Source of the DNA: an uncultured Microbacterium sp.
Lineage (GTDB): Bacteria > Actinomycetota > Actinomycetes > Actinomycetales > Microbacteriaceae
Length of the DNA: 64,000 bases
NCBI RefSeq assembly: GCF_900078385.1
Contig: NZ_FLQR01000008.1
Span: 62,001-126,000 of the forward strand
Direction: 5' to 3'
The notes beneath the pieces were generated by a model. That model saw only the letters and a program-made list of their open reading frames with translations. It searched no databases and had not been told where the DNA came from. Positions 18,691-26,739 of this stretch are shown one piece after another (the first letter of the stretch is position 1; every line of letters starts with the position of its first letter). Made by a program: the position numbers and the translations under genes.

Positions 18691-18716
18691 CCCGCCACCC
18701 CAGAGAGGAAGACAGC

Positions 18717-19904
18717 GTGCCCAGGATCGACTTCGACGCCATCACCGAGACGGAACTCCGCGACGCGGGCAGCGTCAAATGGACGATGTTCCCCGACACG
18801 ATCGGAGCCTTCGTCGCCGAGATGGACTTCGGCCTGGCGCCTGCCATCAGCGGCGCGATCAAGTCCGCTGTCGATCGGGGCGTCACCGGCTACCTTCCGC
18901 CGCAGGTCGCCGCCGACATGTCGCTGGCGACGGCGACGTGGTACAGCGAGACGTACGGCTGGGACGTCCCCGCCGACCGCGTGCACCACATGCCCGATGT
19001 GATCGCCGCCTTCGAGCTGTCGATCGAGCGGTTCACCGAGCCGGGCTCGGCCGTCATCGTGCCGACGCCCGCGTACATGCCGTTCCTCATGGTGCCGCCC
19101 ATGCTCGGACGACGGGTGATCGAGGTGCCGAGCATCGAGGTGGACGGTCGAATGACGATGGACCTCGAGGGCATCGCGCGAGGCTTCGACGACGGCGCAG
19201 GTCTCGTCGTGCTGTGCAACCCGCACAACCCGCTGGGAACCGTGTTCACCAGGGAGGAGCTGCTCGCCTTGGCGGACGTGGTGGCGGCGAAGGGTGGACG
19301 CGTCTTCTCGGACGAGATCCACGCACCGCTCGTGTATGCGCCCGCTTCCCATGTGCCGTACGCATCGGTGTCCGAGGCTGCGGCCTCGCACACCCTCACG
19401 GCGGCCTCCGCGTCCAAGGCATGGAACCTCGCCGGCCTCAAGTGTGCGCAGGTGATCCTCTCGAACGATGCGGATGCCGCGGCGTGGGAGTCGTTCGGCT
19501 TCTGGGCCGGCCACGGCACCGCAACCCTCGGTGTGCTCGCCAACACGGCCGCGTACTCCGCCGGCGGGCAATGGCTGGACACCGTCGTCGACTACCTCGA
19601 CGGAAACCGGCGCCTCCTGGCGGAACTCGTCGCCACCCACCTCCCACGCGCGCGGATGAGGATGCCGGAGGGCACCTACATCGCCCTCATCGACTTCCGC
19701 GCGTACGGCATCGAGGGCGACCTCGCCGTCTGGTTCCGTGAGCAGGCCGGTGTGGCCATGACCGACGGCGCGGCCTGCGGGGAGGCGGCGATCGGACACA
19801 CGCGGTTCGTGTTCGCCCTTCCCCGTCCCCTGATGGCCGCCGCCATCGAGCGGATGGGCGCCGCCCTCGCAGCGCGCGAGCACGCCGCCCAAGCCGCGGC
19901 CTGA
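18717..19904 (+). CDS. PatB/MalY-type C-S lyase (PLP aminotransferase fold)
   Basis: 395-residue fold-type I pyridoxal-phosphate enzyme. The cofactor lysine is Lys234 in SASKAWNLAGLKC; other landmarks are LCNPHNPLGTVFTREEL and FSDEIHAPLVY. MalY/PatB members cleave cystathionine and other cysteine S-conjugates to thiol, pyruvate and ammonia. The GTG at 18717 has AGAGAGGAA upstream; an earlier GTG at 18687 overlaps the regulator stop (GTGA) and would add ten residues. Its pairing with a dipeptide importer suggests S-conjugate or cysteine-peptide catabolism. Confidence 0.87.
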   Translation: MPRIDFDAITETELRDAGSVKWTMFPDTIGAFVAEMDFGLAPAISGAIKSAVDRGVTGYLPPQVAADMSLATATWYSETYGWDVPADRVHHMPDVIAAFELSIERFTEPGSAVIVPTPAYMPFLMVPPMLGRRVIEVPSIEVDGRMTMDLEGIARGFDDGAGLVVLCNPHNPLGTVFTREELLALADVVAAKGGRVFSDEIHAPLVYAPASHVPYASVSEAAASHTLTAASASKAWNLAGLKCAQVILSNDADAAAWESFGFWAGHGTATLGVLANTAAYSAGGQWLDTVVDYLDGNRRLLAELVATHLPRARMRMPEGTYIALIDFRAYGIEGDLAVWFREQAGVAMTDGAACGEAAIGHTRFVFALPRPLMAAAIERMGAALAAREHAAQAAA

Positions 19905-19910
19905 CCGCAG

Positions 19911-19939
19911 GTCGGTTCGGGCGCGGCGCCCGAACCGAC
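19911..19939. terminator. Hairpin between convergent genes (bidirectional terminator candidate)
   Basis: Perfect 13-bp arms GTCGGTTCGGGCG and CGCCCGAACCGAC with a CGG loop, placed between the C-S lyase and the oppositely oriented alpha/beta hydrolase. There is no long T-run on either side. Confidence 0.6.
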
Positions 19940-19952
19940 TCCGGCGGGGCGC

Positions 19953-20672
19953 TCAGGCGGTGTGCGGGACGCCCACCGCGCTGGCCTGTGCCGCAGCGGT
20001 GATCACGTCCGCGACGGTCTGCGGCTGGGTGACGTAGAGAGCGTGGCTCGCGGGCACGGTGGTGATCCGTGCGCCGGCGCGCGTCGCCATGTGCTGCAGC
20101 ATCGCCCCGTCGAACGACTTGTCGTCCTCGGCGATGACCGCCCAGCTCGGCTTGTCGCGCCACGCGGCGTTCGTCAGCGGCGTCCCGAAGACCGCCATGT
20201 TGATGGGCACCTGCGTGTCGCGGAGGAAGGCTGCCTCGGCGTCGCTGAGGTCGGCGGCGAATCCTGCCCGGAACCTGTCGTGATCGAGGAAGCCGTATCC
20301 GTCCGCGCCGACGTCGATGACGAAGTCCGGGGTGGGAGCGAATCCGTCGTACTGCTGCGCCGTGGTCTCGCCCGCGTCGGGTGCCAGCGCCGAGACGTAG
20401 ACGAGTCCGGCCACGTTCGGGTGCACGCCGGCCTCGGTGATGACCGTGCCGCCCCAGGAGTGCCCGACGAGGACGGTGGGCCCGTTCTGACGGTCGAGGA
20501 CACGCGTGGTGGCGGCGACATCGTCCTCGAGCGAGGTGAGCGGGTTCTGCACGATCGTGACCCGGTATCCGCGGGACGTGAGGATGTCGTAGACGCCTCG
20601 CCACCCGGAGCCGTCGGCGAAGGCCCCGTGCACCAGGACGATGTTCGCGACCGCGCGATCAGTGGTGTTCAT
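19953..20672 (-). CDS. Alpha/beta hydrolase
   Basis: 239-residue esterase-like hydrolase: VLVHGAFADGSGW near the N-terminus, nucleophile elbow VGHSWGG, and the His within PASHALYVTQPQ near the C-terminus. It parallels the hydrolase at 7454-8185. The ATG follows GGAAGAGCATC. A 14-bp palindrome and a hairpin lie upstream, suggesting dedicated control. The frame is open further upstream, but codon use and family length place the start here. Confidence 0.88.
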   Translation of the reverse strand: MNTTDRAVANIVLVHGAFADGSGWRGVYDILTSRGYRVTIVQNPLTSLEDDVAATTRVLDRQNGPTVLVGHSWGGTVITEAGVHPNVAGLVYVSALAPDAGETTAQQYDGFAPTPDFVIDVGADGYGFLDHDRFRAGFAADLSDAEAAFLRDTQVPINMAVFGTPLTNAAWRDKPSWAVIAEDDKSFDGAMLQHMATRAGARITTVPASHALYVTQPQTVADVITAAAQASAVGVPHTA

Positions 20673-20692
20673 GATGCTCTTCCTTTCTTCTT

Positions 20693-20713
20693 CCCGCCGG
20701 ACGTTCCGGCGGG
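20693..20713 (-). promoter_or_regulatory. Hairpin in the leader of the alpha/beta hydrolase
   Basis: Arms CCCGCCGGA and TCCGGCGGG (9 bp, perfect) with a 3-nt loop, 20 nt upstream of the start codon. As RNA it would sit directly before the ribosome site and could modulate translation. Confidence 0.45.
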
Positions 20714-20746
20714 AGAACTGCACGGGAGGATGTAACGCAAGTGATG

Positions 20747-20760
20747 TGCAATATATTGCA
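20747..20760. promoter_or_regulatory. AT-rich palindrome, probable operator
   Basis: Perfect 14-bp palindrome TGCAATATATTGCA in an otherwise GC-rich region, about 75 bp upstream of the hydrolase start. Size and symmetry fit a MarR- or TetR-type dimer site. No such regulator gene is next to it. Confidence 0.5.
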
Positions 20761-20854
20761 TGGCGTGCGATGAGGAATGAAGGGTTCAGACGGCCCGGTG
20801 ATCCACCGGATAGGTGCCTCCGGGACGCACGAGCGTGCGGCCGGAGGTCGGTGC

Positions 20855-22525
20855 CTAGAGAGCGGCCGCCGGTCCGGCGGGCACGGTGAGCTCGGCGGTC
20901 GTCCCCTCGCCGGGCACAGAGTGGAGCGAGATGACCGCGCCGTTGCGCGCGGCGAGATCCTGAGCGATCGACAGCCCGACGCCGGTTCCTGCCGTGACCC
21001 GCGCGACGGCGTCGGCGCCCCGGTAGAACTTCTCGAACGCGTTCGCGACGGTCTCGGCATCCATTCCGGGGCCCGTGTCGGTCACCGAGATCGTCACGGC
21101 GGCGCCGTCGGCGTCGTCGGCGCGGGCCGCGGCGATGGCGACGGTGCCGCCGTCCGGCGCGAACTTCACCGCGTTCGAGACCAGGTGTCCAAGCGCTCGG
21201 GCGAGTTCGGCGCGGTCGCCGTAGCCCGCGAGATCGGACGGCACGTCGGTGGTCAGGGTGATCGACCGGGCGCCGGCGAAGGGCAGGGCGCCCGCCTCGG
21301 CCTCGGTGACGAGCTCGCCGATCGCGAAGAGCTCGGGACCGGACGTGCGCGATGCGCGCGTCGTGCCGAGCGAGAGCAGGTCCTCGACCAGGTGCAGGAG
21401 ACGGCCCGCGTTGCGCTCGATCGCGAGCACCCAGCCGCGCTCCGGTTCGTGCTGGTCGCCGTCCAGCAGCAGGTCCGTGTAGCCGACGATGCTCGTGATG
21501 GGGGTGCGCAGCTCGTGGCTCGTCGATGCGACGAAGTCGTCGCGCTGCCGGGTCAGCTCGAGCCGCGCGGTGAGGGTGGCCGCCTGCTCGTTCGCCGCCT
21601 CCGCGCGCGCCGTCGCGGCCTCCAGTCGGGCGATGTTCGCCGACCGGATCTCGTGCCGTGCCGAGACGAGAACGAGCGTGAACCAGCCGAGCGCCGACAT
21701 GAACGAGACCGTCGCGATGGATGTCTCCGCCGGGGTGTACGCCGCGGAGACGAACGAACCGTGGCCGCTGACCGTCAGCGCGAGCACCGACACCGCTACG
21801 ACGAGCGACTCGGCGAGGGCGATGACGGCCGGCAGTCGCAGCGCGCCCCAGCACACCCCGACGAACACGAGGAACCCGACCGGGATCACGGCGCCCGGGC
21901 GGAAGGCGGCGAAGACCGTGAGGGCGAGGAGCACGCTCTGCATCCCCAGCTCCCGGAGCGATACGGTGTCGGGGAGCGGCTCCGGCAGCGCGGCGAACGG
22001 TGCGATCAGCAGGACGGCCGCGCTGTGCGACGCGGCGACGATGGCGGCCGACGCCCAGAAGTCCCCGCCGCTCCAGATCGCTCCGGCGGCCCCGGCCGCG
22101 ATGCCGGCGACGATCGCGCCGGCCGCGGCGATCAGCGCGAACACGATCGCGTCGGGCAGGGAGCGCAGTGTGAACGGGTGCGGCCGGGCGATCCGCAGCC
22201 CGTAGACGACCACGGCGACCTCGAGCGTGTTGGCGATGCCGTACGCGATGCTGAGCCCCAGCTCACGACCGGTCCACGCGTTCGCGGCCCCCGTCACGAC
22301 CAGCACCAGCACCAGCACGAACACCTGCTGCCGCGGGGGGACGAGCAGCGCGAAGCAGACCGACAGGCCGGCGGCGGGCCACCACGCCGCGACCTCGGTC
22401 CCGGGTGTGGCGAGGAACGCTCCGCCGACACCGGTCGCGAAGATCAGCACGCCGGCCAGCGGCCACCCCCACCAGGGCAGCCGGACACGTCCGGGTCTTC
22501 CGAACGGCGGCCACGCACGACGCAT
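20855..22525 (-). CDS. Sensor histidine kinase with MASE1 domain
   Basis: 556 residues. Residues about 15-300 form eight or so transmembrane helices of the MASE1 type (AAWWPAAGLSVCFALLVPPR is the typical first loop). A short coiled segment follows, then HisKA with the phospho-accepting His in STSHELRTPITSIVGYTD (about 350), and the ATPase domain with N box HLVSNAVKFAPDGG, G1 DTGPGMD and G2 GTGVGLSIAQDL. No response regulator gene is adjacent, so the partner must be elsewhere. The ligand is unknown. Confidence 0.9.
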   Translation of the reverse strand: MRRAWPPFGRPGRVRLPWWGWPLAGVLIFATGVGGAFLATPGTEVAAWWPAAGLSVCFALLVPPRQQVFVLVLVLVVTGAANAWTGRELGLSIAYGIANTLEVAVVVYGLRIARPHPFTLRSLPDAIVFALIAAAGAIVAGIAAGAAGAIWSGGDFWASAAIVAASHSAAVLLIAPFAALPEPLPDTVSLRELGMQSVLLALTVFAAFRPGAVIPVGFLVFVGVCWGALRLPAVIALAESLVVAVSVLALTVSGHGSFVSAAYTPAETSIATVSFMSALGWFTLVLVSARHEIRSANIARLEAATARAEAANEQAATLTARLELTRQRDDFVASTSHELRTPITSIVGYTDLLLDGDQHEPERGWVLAIERNAGRLLHLVEDLLSLGTTRASRTSGPELFAIGELVTEAEAGALPFAGARSITLTTDVPSDLAGYGDRAELARALGHLVSNAVKFAPDGGTVAIAAARADDADGAAVTISVTDTGPGMDAETVANAFEKFYRGADAVARVTAGTGVGLSIAQDLAARNGAVISLHSVPGEGTTAELTVPAGPAAAL

Positions 22526-22618
22526 ATGCAGACGGTAGCGCCCGGATGGTCCAGATCATGCACGCCGTTGCCGATCGCGTGCGCGCTTGCCACGCCGTGC
22601 GGTGCCCTTGCGCGCGGC

Positions 22619-23026
22619 TCAGCGAGCCAGGAAGTACTCCCGGGCGAGCGGCGCGATCTCGAAGCGGTCCGCCTCCCGCGGCCCCACCCAGGCGAGCTCG
22701 GCGATCTCCGCGCCCACCGCGGGCTGCTGCGCGCCGATGTCGGCGGCGAAGACGTCCGCCACCACGACGAAGCCGGGTTCGTTCGCGGCCGCCGCGGTGA
22801 ACGAACCCATCCCGCGCAGGGCGCCCGGGGGCACGTCGATGCCGAGTTCCTCGGCGAGCTCGCGGCTCAGTGTCTCGCTGGCCGTCTCGCCGGGCTCCGG
22901 TTTTCCGCCGGGCTGCATGAACGCCGTGGTCCCGGCCTTGCGGACGAGCAGGAGACGACCCTCGTCGTCGCGGATCACCGCCGCCGAGACGTGGATGCGG
23001 CGGGTGCCGGCGGTCGGTGAGCTCAC
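22619..23026 (-). CDS. Nudix hydrolase
   Basis: 135 residues with a complete Nudix box GKPEPGETASETLSRELAEE followed by LGI (pattern G-x5-E-x7-RE-x2-EE-x-G), which binds Mg and cleaves nucleoside diphosphate-linked compounds. The GTG giving VSSPTAGTRRIHVSAAV is the start because homologues begin shortly before IHVSAAV; longer versions would overlap the divergent SDR gene. The substrate cannot be predicted. Confidence 0.88.
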   Translation of the reverse strand: MSSPTAGTRRIHVSAAVIRDDEGRLLLVRKAGTTAFMQPGGKPEPGETASETLSRELAEELGIDVPPGALRGMGSFTAAAANEPGFVVVADVFAADIGAQQPAVGAEIAELAWVGPREADRFEIAPLAREYFLAR

Positions 23027-23064
23027 CGTGGCACGGTAACAGGTTCCGCCCATCCGGCCCGACG

Positions 23065-23070
23065 TAGAAT
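23065..23070 (+). promoter_or_regulatory. -10 box (TAGAAT) for the zinc-ribbon SDR gene
   Basis: TAGAAT ends 5 nt before the GTG start at 23076, which predicts a leaderless transcript. Confidence 0.45.
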
Positions 23071-23075
23071 CGCGT

Positions 23076-24554
23076 GTGCCTCCCGAGACCTCTTCCCTCA
23101 CCGACCTGCCCAGCGGCATCGACCCGGACGAACTCGCCGTCACGCTCAAGGTGCTCCGCGAGATCGCCGATGTGGACCAGTCGCACCCCGACTTCATCAC
23201 CGTCCGTCGCGCCACCGCGCACATGTTCAAGGCCGCGAAGCGCGTGCGGCGCCGGGAGATCCGCGACGCGATCGCGCAGGCCGATCGCGAGGTCGTCGCC
23301 GCGACGGCGACGGGTGCCGCCGACCGCATCGACGATGAGACCCGCGGCATCCCGATCAGCACCGCCACCACCGCGCCGACCGCCGGCACACTCCGCAAGG
23401 CGCGCGGCTGCTACATCTGCAAGCAGCCCTACACGCTCGTCGACGCGTTCTACCATCAGCTCTGCCCCTCCTGCGCGGCGATGAGCCACGCGAAGCGCGA
23501 AGCGCGTACCGACCTGACCGGCCGGCGCGCGCTGCTGACCGGCGGACGCGCGAAGATCGGCATGTACATCGCGCTGCGCCTGCTCCGTGACGGCGCCCAC
23601 ACGACCATCACGACCCGCTTCCCGCGCGACGCGGTGCGCCGCTTCAGCAGCCTCCCCGACGCGCCGGAGTGGATCGATCGACTGAAGATCGTCGGGATCG
23701 ACCTGCGCGATCCGGCCCAGGTCATCGGCCTGGCCGACGACGTCGCGGCTGCCGGCACCCTCGACATCCTCATCAACAACGCGACGCAGACCGTGCGACG
23801 CTCGCCCGGCGCGTACCAGCCGCTCGTGGACGCGGAGCTCGCTCCGCTGCCGCACGGCCCGCTGCCCGAGCTCGTCACGTTCGGGCACACCAACGACCAG
23901 CATCCGCAGGCCCTCGAGCGGTCGGTGACCGCCCACCCGATCCTCGCGGCGGCGGCCTCGCGCGCCGACGAGCTCACCGAACAGGCGATGGCCGCCGGCT
24001 CCAGCTCGCTGGAGCGCCTCGCCGCCGGCACGGCGATCGACGCGGGCGGGCTCATCCCCGACCTGCACGACGTCAACTCGTGGACGCAGCGCGTCGGCGA
24101 CGTCGACCCGCTCGAGATGCTCGAGGTTCAGCTGGCCAACACCACCGCGCCTTTCCTGCTCGTGTCGAAGCTGCGGCCGTCGCTGGCCGCGAGCCCCGCC
24201 CCGCGCACCTACGTCGTCAACGTCAGCGCCATGGAGGGCGTCTTCGGCCGCGGCTACAAGGGGCCCGGGCACCCGCACACGAACATGGCCAAGGCCGCCG
24301 TCAACATGCTGACGCGCACGAGCGCGCGCGAGATGTTCGAGACCGACGGCATCCTGATGACGAGCGTCGACACCGGCTGGATCACCGACGAGCGCCCTCA
24401 CCCCACGAAGGTGCGGCTCGCGGAGGAGGGCTTCCACGCCCCGCTCGACCTGGTCGACGGCGCCGCTCGCGTCTACGACCCGATCGTTCGCGGCGAGGCC
24501 GGCGAGGACCTGTTCGGTGTGTTCCTCAAGGACTACGCGCCCGGCGCATGGTGA
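23076..24554 (+). CDS. SDR oxidoreductase with N-terminal zinc-ribbon extension
   Basis: 492 residues, about twice the size of a classical short-chain dehydrogenase. Residues 1-105 form a helical N-terminal part (LREIADVDQSHPDF, then arginine-rich helices). Next comes CYICKQPYTL...LCPSC at about 112-135, two CxxC pairs fitting a zinc ribbon. The Rossmann part follows (RRALLTGGRAKIGMYIALRL, LDILINNATQT, VVNVSAMEGVF, AKAAVNML). The usual YxxxK tyrosine is replaced: the region reads GHPHTNMAKAAV, so catalysis may differ. The product may act on a large or protein-bound substrate; this is inference. Confidence 0.85.
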   Translation: MPPETSSLTDLPSGIDPDELAVTLKVLREIADVDQSHPDFITVRRATAHMFKAAKRVRRREIRDAIAQADREVVAATATGAADRIDDETRGIPISTATTAPTAGTLRKARGCYICKQPYTLVDAFYHQLCPSCAAMSHAKREARTDLTGRRALLTGGRAKIGMYIALRLLRDGAHTTITTRFPRDAVRRFSSLPDAPEWIDRLKIVGIDLRDPAQVIGLADDVAAAGTLDILINNATQTVRRSPGAYQPLVDAELAPLPHGPLPELVTFGHTNDQHPQALERSVTAHPILAAAASRADELTEQAMAAGSSSLERLAAGTAIDAGGLIPDLHDVNSWTQRVGDVDPLEMLEVQLANTTAPFLLVSKLRPSLAASPAPRTYVVNVSAMEGVFGRGYKGPGHPHTNMAKAAVNMLTRTSAREMFETDGILMTSVDTGWITDERPHPTKVRLAEEGFHAPLDLVDGAARVYDPIVRGEAGEDLFGVFLKDYAPGAW

Positions 24555-24769
24555 ACCTCCCGGAGCCCGGACGGCGCGTCGTCGTGCGGTACCTGCTGCC
24601 CACGGGGCAGGCGACGGACGCGCTGGGTGAGCTCCTCAGCGCGGATGCCGAGACGGTCGTCGTCGACGGCAAGCGCGGAGTCGAGCGGATCCGGGTGGCC
24701 GACATCGTCGCGGCCAAAGAGGTCCCACCCCCGCCGGCACCGCGGGTGCGCCGACCCCCGCAGCACTGA
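24548..24769 (+). CDS. Small SH3-like conserved protein
   Basis: 73 residues (70-odd if the GTG at 24551, which overlaps the SDR stop as GTGA, is used). Beta-rich: RRVVVRYLLPTGQATDALGE then AETVVVDGKRGVERIRVADI and a proline-rich tail. From memory, a similar module is the N-terminal domain of some actinobacterial GNAT acetyltransferases; here it stands alone. Translationally coupled to the SDR. The function is unknown. Confidence 0.62.
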   Translation: MVNLPEPGRRVVVRYLLPTGQATDALGELLSADAETVVVDGKRGVERIRVADIVAAKEVPPPPAPRVRRPPQH

Positions 24770-24832
24770 CCGCCGGGGCGCGCCGAGCTCCCGCCCGGCC
24801 ACGCAGACCGCGGCGTGGATTACGCTTCGCGA

Positions 24833-25633
24833 GTGACCACGCCCAAGAACGCCGCCCGCGCGGCGAAGGACTCATCGGTGTTCCGCGGCCTCGCCCGGGT
24901 CGGATATGTCGTGCTCGGCATCCTGCACGTCGTGATCGGGGGGATCGCCATCTCCATCGCCACCGGCGGCGGGGGCGACGCCGACCAGGGTGGCGCGATG
25001 ACGCAGATCCGCAGCACACCCGCCGGTGTCGTGCTGCTGTGGGTCATCGCCCTCGGGCTGTTCGCGCTCGCCGCCTGGCAGATCGCCGAAGCGTTCCTCG
25101 AGCGGGACCCCGACACGAAGAAGAAGTGGGGGCACCGCGCCAAGTTCATCGGCACGGCCGTCGCGTACATCGCCATCGCGGCGACGGCGCTCGTGTTCGC
25201 GCTCGGCGGCCGCTCCGAGTCGTCCGATTCGTCGCAGACCTTCAGCGCGCGACTCCTCGCGGCACCGGGCGGCGTCTTCCTGCTGGTCGTCGTGGGTCTC
25301 GGCGTCGCGGCGATCGGCATCGCCTTCATCGTCCGCGGAATCACGCGGGCGTTCGAGAAGCACCTCGACCTCCCCTCCGGCGCCGCGCGGCGGGGGATCG
25401 TCGGGTTCGGGGTCGCCGGGTACGTCGCGAAGGGAGTGGCGGTCGCCGCGACCGGCGTGCTGTTCGTCGTCGCGGCGGTCACGCACGACCCGGAGACGGC
25501 AGGCGGACTGGATGCCGGACTGCGCGCGCTCGCCGGCCTGCCGTTCGGCGCCGTGGTGCTGTGGGTCGTCGGCGCGGGACTCGTGCTGTACGGGCTGTTC
25601 TGCGTCGCGCGGGCACGCTACAACCGCATGTGA
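24833..25633 (+). CDS. DUF1206 membrane protein
   Basis: About 266 residues with six hydrophobic helices arranged as three related two-helix units, each opening with a pattern like ARVGYVVLGILHVVIGGIAI (repeated as KFIGTAVAYIAIAATALVFA and GFGVAGYVAKGVAVAATGVL). This is the DUF1206 layout. The GTG at 24833 lies 6 nt after TACGCT, so a leaderless message is likely; a GTG at 24815 would add six residues but would overlap that -10 box. The function is unknown. Confidence 0.82.
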   Translation: MTTPKNAARAAKDSSVFRGLARVGYVVLGILHVVIGGIAISIATGGGGDADQGGAMTQIRSTPAGVVLLWVIALGLFALAAWQIAEAFLERDPDTKKKWGHRAKFIGTAVAYIAIAATALVFALGGRSESSDSSQTFSARLLAAPGGVFLLVVVGLGVAAIGIAFIVRGITRAFEKHLDLPSGAARRGIVGFGVAGYVAKGVAVAATGVLFVVAAVTHDPETAGGLDAGLRALAGLPFGAVVLWVVGAGLVLYGLFCVARARYNRM

Positions 25634-25738
25634 GGACGCCCCTACGCATGAATCCGCCCCGAAATCAAGGGTCTATCGGAGCGGGCTGAGACAGAGGAAA
25701 GTCATCCGCGCCAACACCATCAAGAAAGGTGCAGACAC

Positions 25739-26020
25739 ATGCTCGGACTCATCATCAGCATCATCATCATCGGACTGATCGCCGGCGCCCTTGCGCGGCT
25801 TCTCGTCCCCGGCAAGCAGAACATGGGCATCGGTATGACCATGCTGCTCGGAATCATCGGCTCGTTCGTCGGTGGCTTCCTCGGCAAGCTGCTGTTCGGC
25901 GCTGACGCAGGTGACGGCTTCCTGCAGCCGGCCGGCATCATCGGCTCCATCATCGGCGCCGTGCTCGTGCTGCTTCTGTGGATCGCTTTCTCGAAGCGCC
26001 GCTCGGGCAACCGCGTCTGA
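25739..26020 (+). CDS. GlsB/YeaQ/YmgE-family stress membrane protein
   Basis: 93 residues with three glycine-rich transmembrane helices: [20 protein letters not shown], then [20 protein letters not shown] and [18 protein letters not shown]. Members are induced under general stress. The ATG is preceded by GAAAGG. A strong terminator follows 11 nt after the stop, so it is monocistronic. Confidence 0.92.
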   Translation: MLGLIISIIIIGLIAGALARLLVPGKQNMGIGMTMLLGIIGSFVGGFLGKLLFGADAGDGFLQPAGIIGSIIGAVLVLLLWIAFSKRRSGNRV

Positions 26021-26031
26021 AGCGACACGAC

Positions 26032-26072
26032 AGAGCCCTCGCGGACCGGTCACCCGGTTCGCGAGGGCTCTT
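26032..26072 (+). terminator. Intrinsic terminator after glsB-like gene
   Basis: Arms AGAGCCCTCGCG (26032-26043) and CGCGAGGGCTCT (26060-26071), with an inner ACCGG/CCGGT pairing extending the stem, followed by a short T-rich stretch (TTCT). Confidence 0.75.
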
Positions 26073-26114
26073 CTCATGCCAGGAGAGCGTCCGTCGGGGC
26101 GCGTGCGAGCGGCC

Positions 26115-26636
26115 TCAGGAGGCCGTTGGCGGTGGGGCCTGGTCGGACGGGGTCTCGATGTCCGGGTCCTCGCCGGTGACCAGGCCGCTCGGCCCGCTCC
26201 GCGCCCGCCCCTCCGCGAGGTAGGCCAGTCGGCGCAGCGTCTCCCTGTTGCGGGCGTGCAGGAGCAGATCGCGGATCGGCTTCGGGACGATTCGCGCCGG
26301 ACCCGAGACGGCGTCCTCGGCGATCCGGACCGTGCAGTGGCGGTCCCCGGCCCGACGCACCTCGATCGTGACGCGCGCCTCGCCGATCGGCCAGCCGCGG
26401 GCCTTCATCACCATGCGACGTGGCGGCTCCCACTCCTCGCTGACCGTGACGTCGTCGATGAGAAGCGGCCAAGGTCCTACCGAGTGGTGCAGGCGGGCAC
26501 CCGCCTGCGGCCAGAGCGCGTCGACCGCCCGCATCCGCGCCGCCCCCACGACCCACACGGGGTAGACCCAGCCGTCGCGGAGCACCTCGAAGACGTCCTC
26601 GGCCCGACAGGCCATCCTGCGCACGTTCTGTGACAT
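26115..26636 (-). CDS. SRPBCC (START-like) family protein
   Basis: 173 residues with the polyketide cyclase/START layout: VRRMACRAEDVFEVLRDGWV opening, WVVGAARMRAVDALWPQAG, then beta-strands (RRMVMKARGWPIGEARVTIE, CTVRIAEDAVSGPARIV) and a long C-terminal helix (LLHARNRETLRRLAYLAEGR). These proteins bind lipids or other hydrophobic ligands. The last 25 residues are a charged, disordered tail. It stands alone. Confidence 0.83.
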   Translation of the reverse strand: MSQNVRRMACRAEDVFEVLRDGWVYPVWVVGAARMRAVDALWPQAGARLHHSVGPWPLLIDDVTVSEEWEPPRRMVMKARGWPIGEARVTIEVRRAGDRHCTVRIAEDAVSGPARIVPKPIRDLLLHARNRETLRRLAYLAEGRARSGPSGLVTGEDPDIETPSDQAPPPTAS

Positions 26637-26739
26637 CGGTCACTCCCTTCCGCTGCGGCCACGATAGGTCCGGCGGCTCGAGCGCGCCCCCGCCTTGACG
26701 GGCGTGCGTCCCCGTGCTTCCCCGCCCGCGATGCAGAGG

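Noticed and set aside
20673..21854. N-terminal extension of the alpha/beta hydrolase by nearly 400 codons
   Set aside because: It would lie antisense-free but out of frame within the histidine kinase gene and is Arg-rich; the family starts at the ATG at 20672 with a ribosome site.
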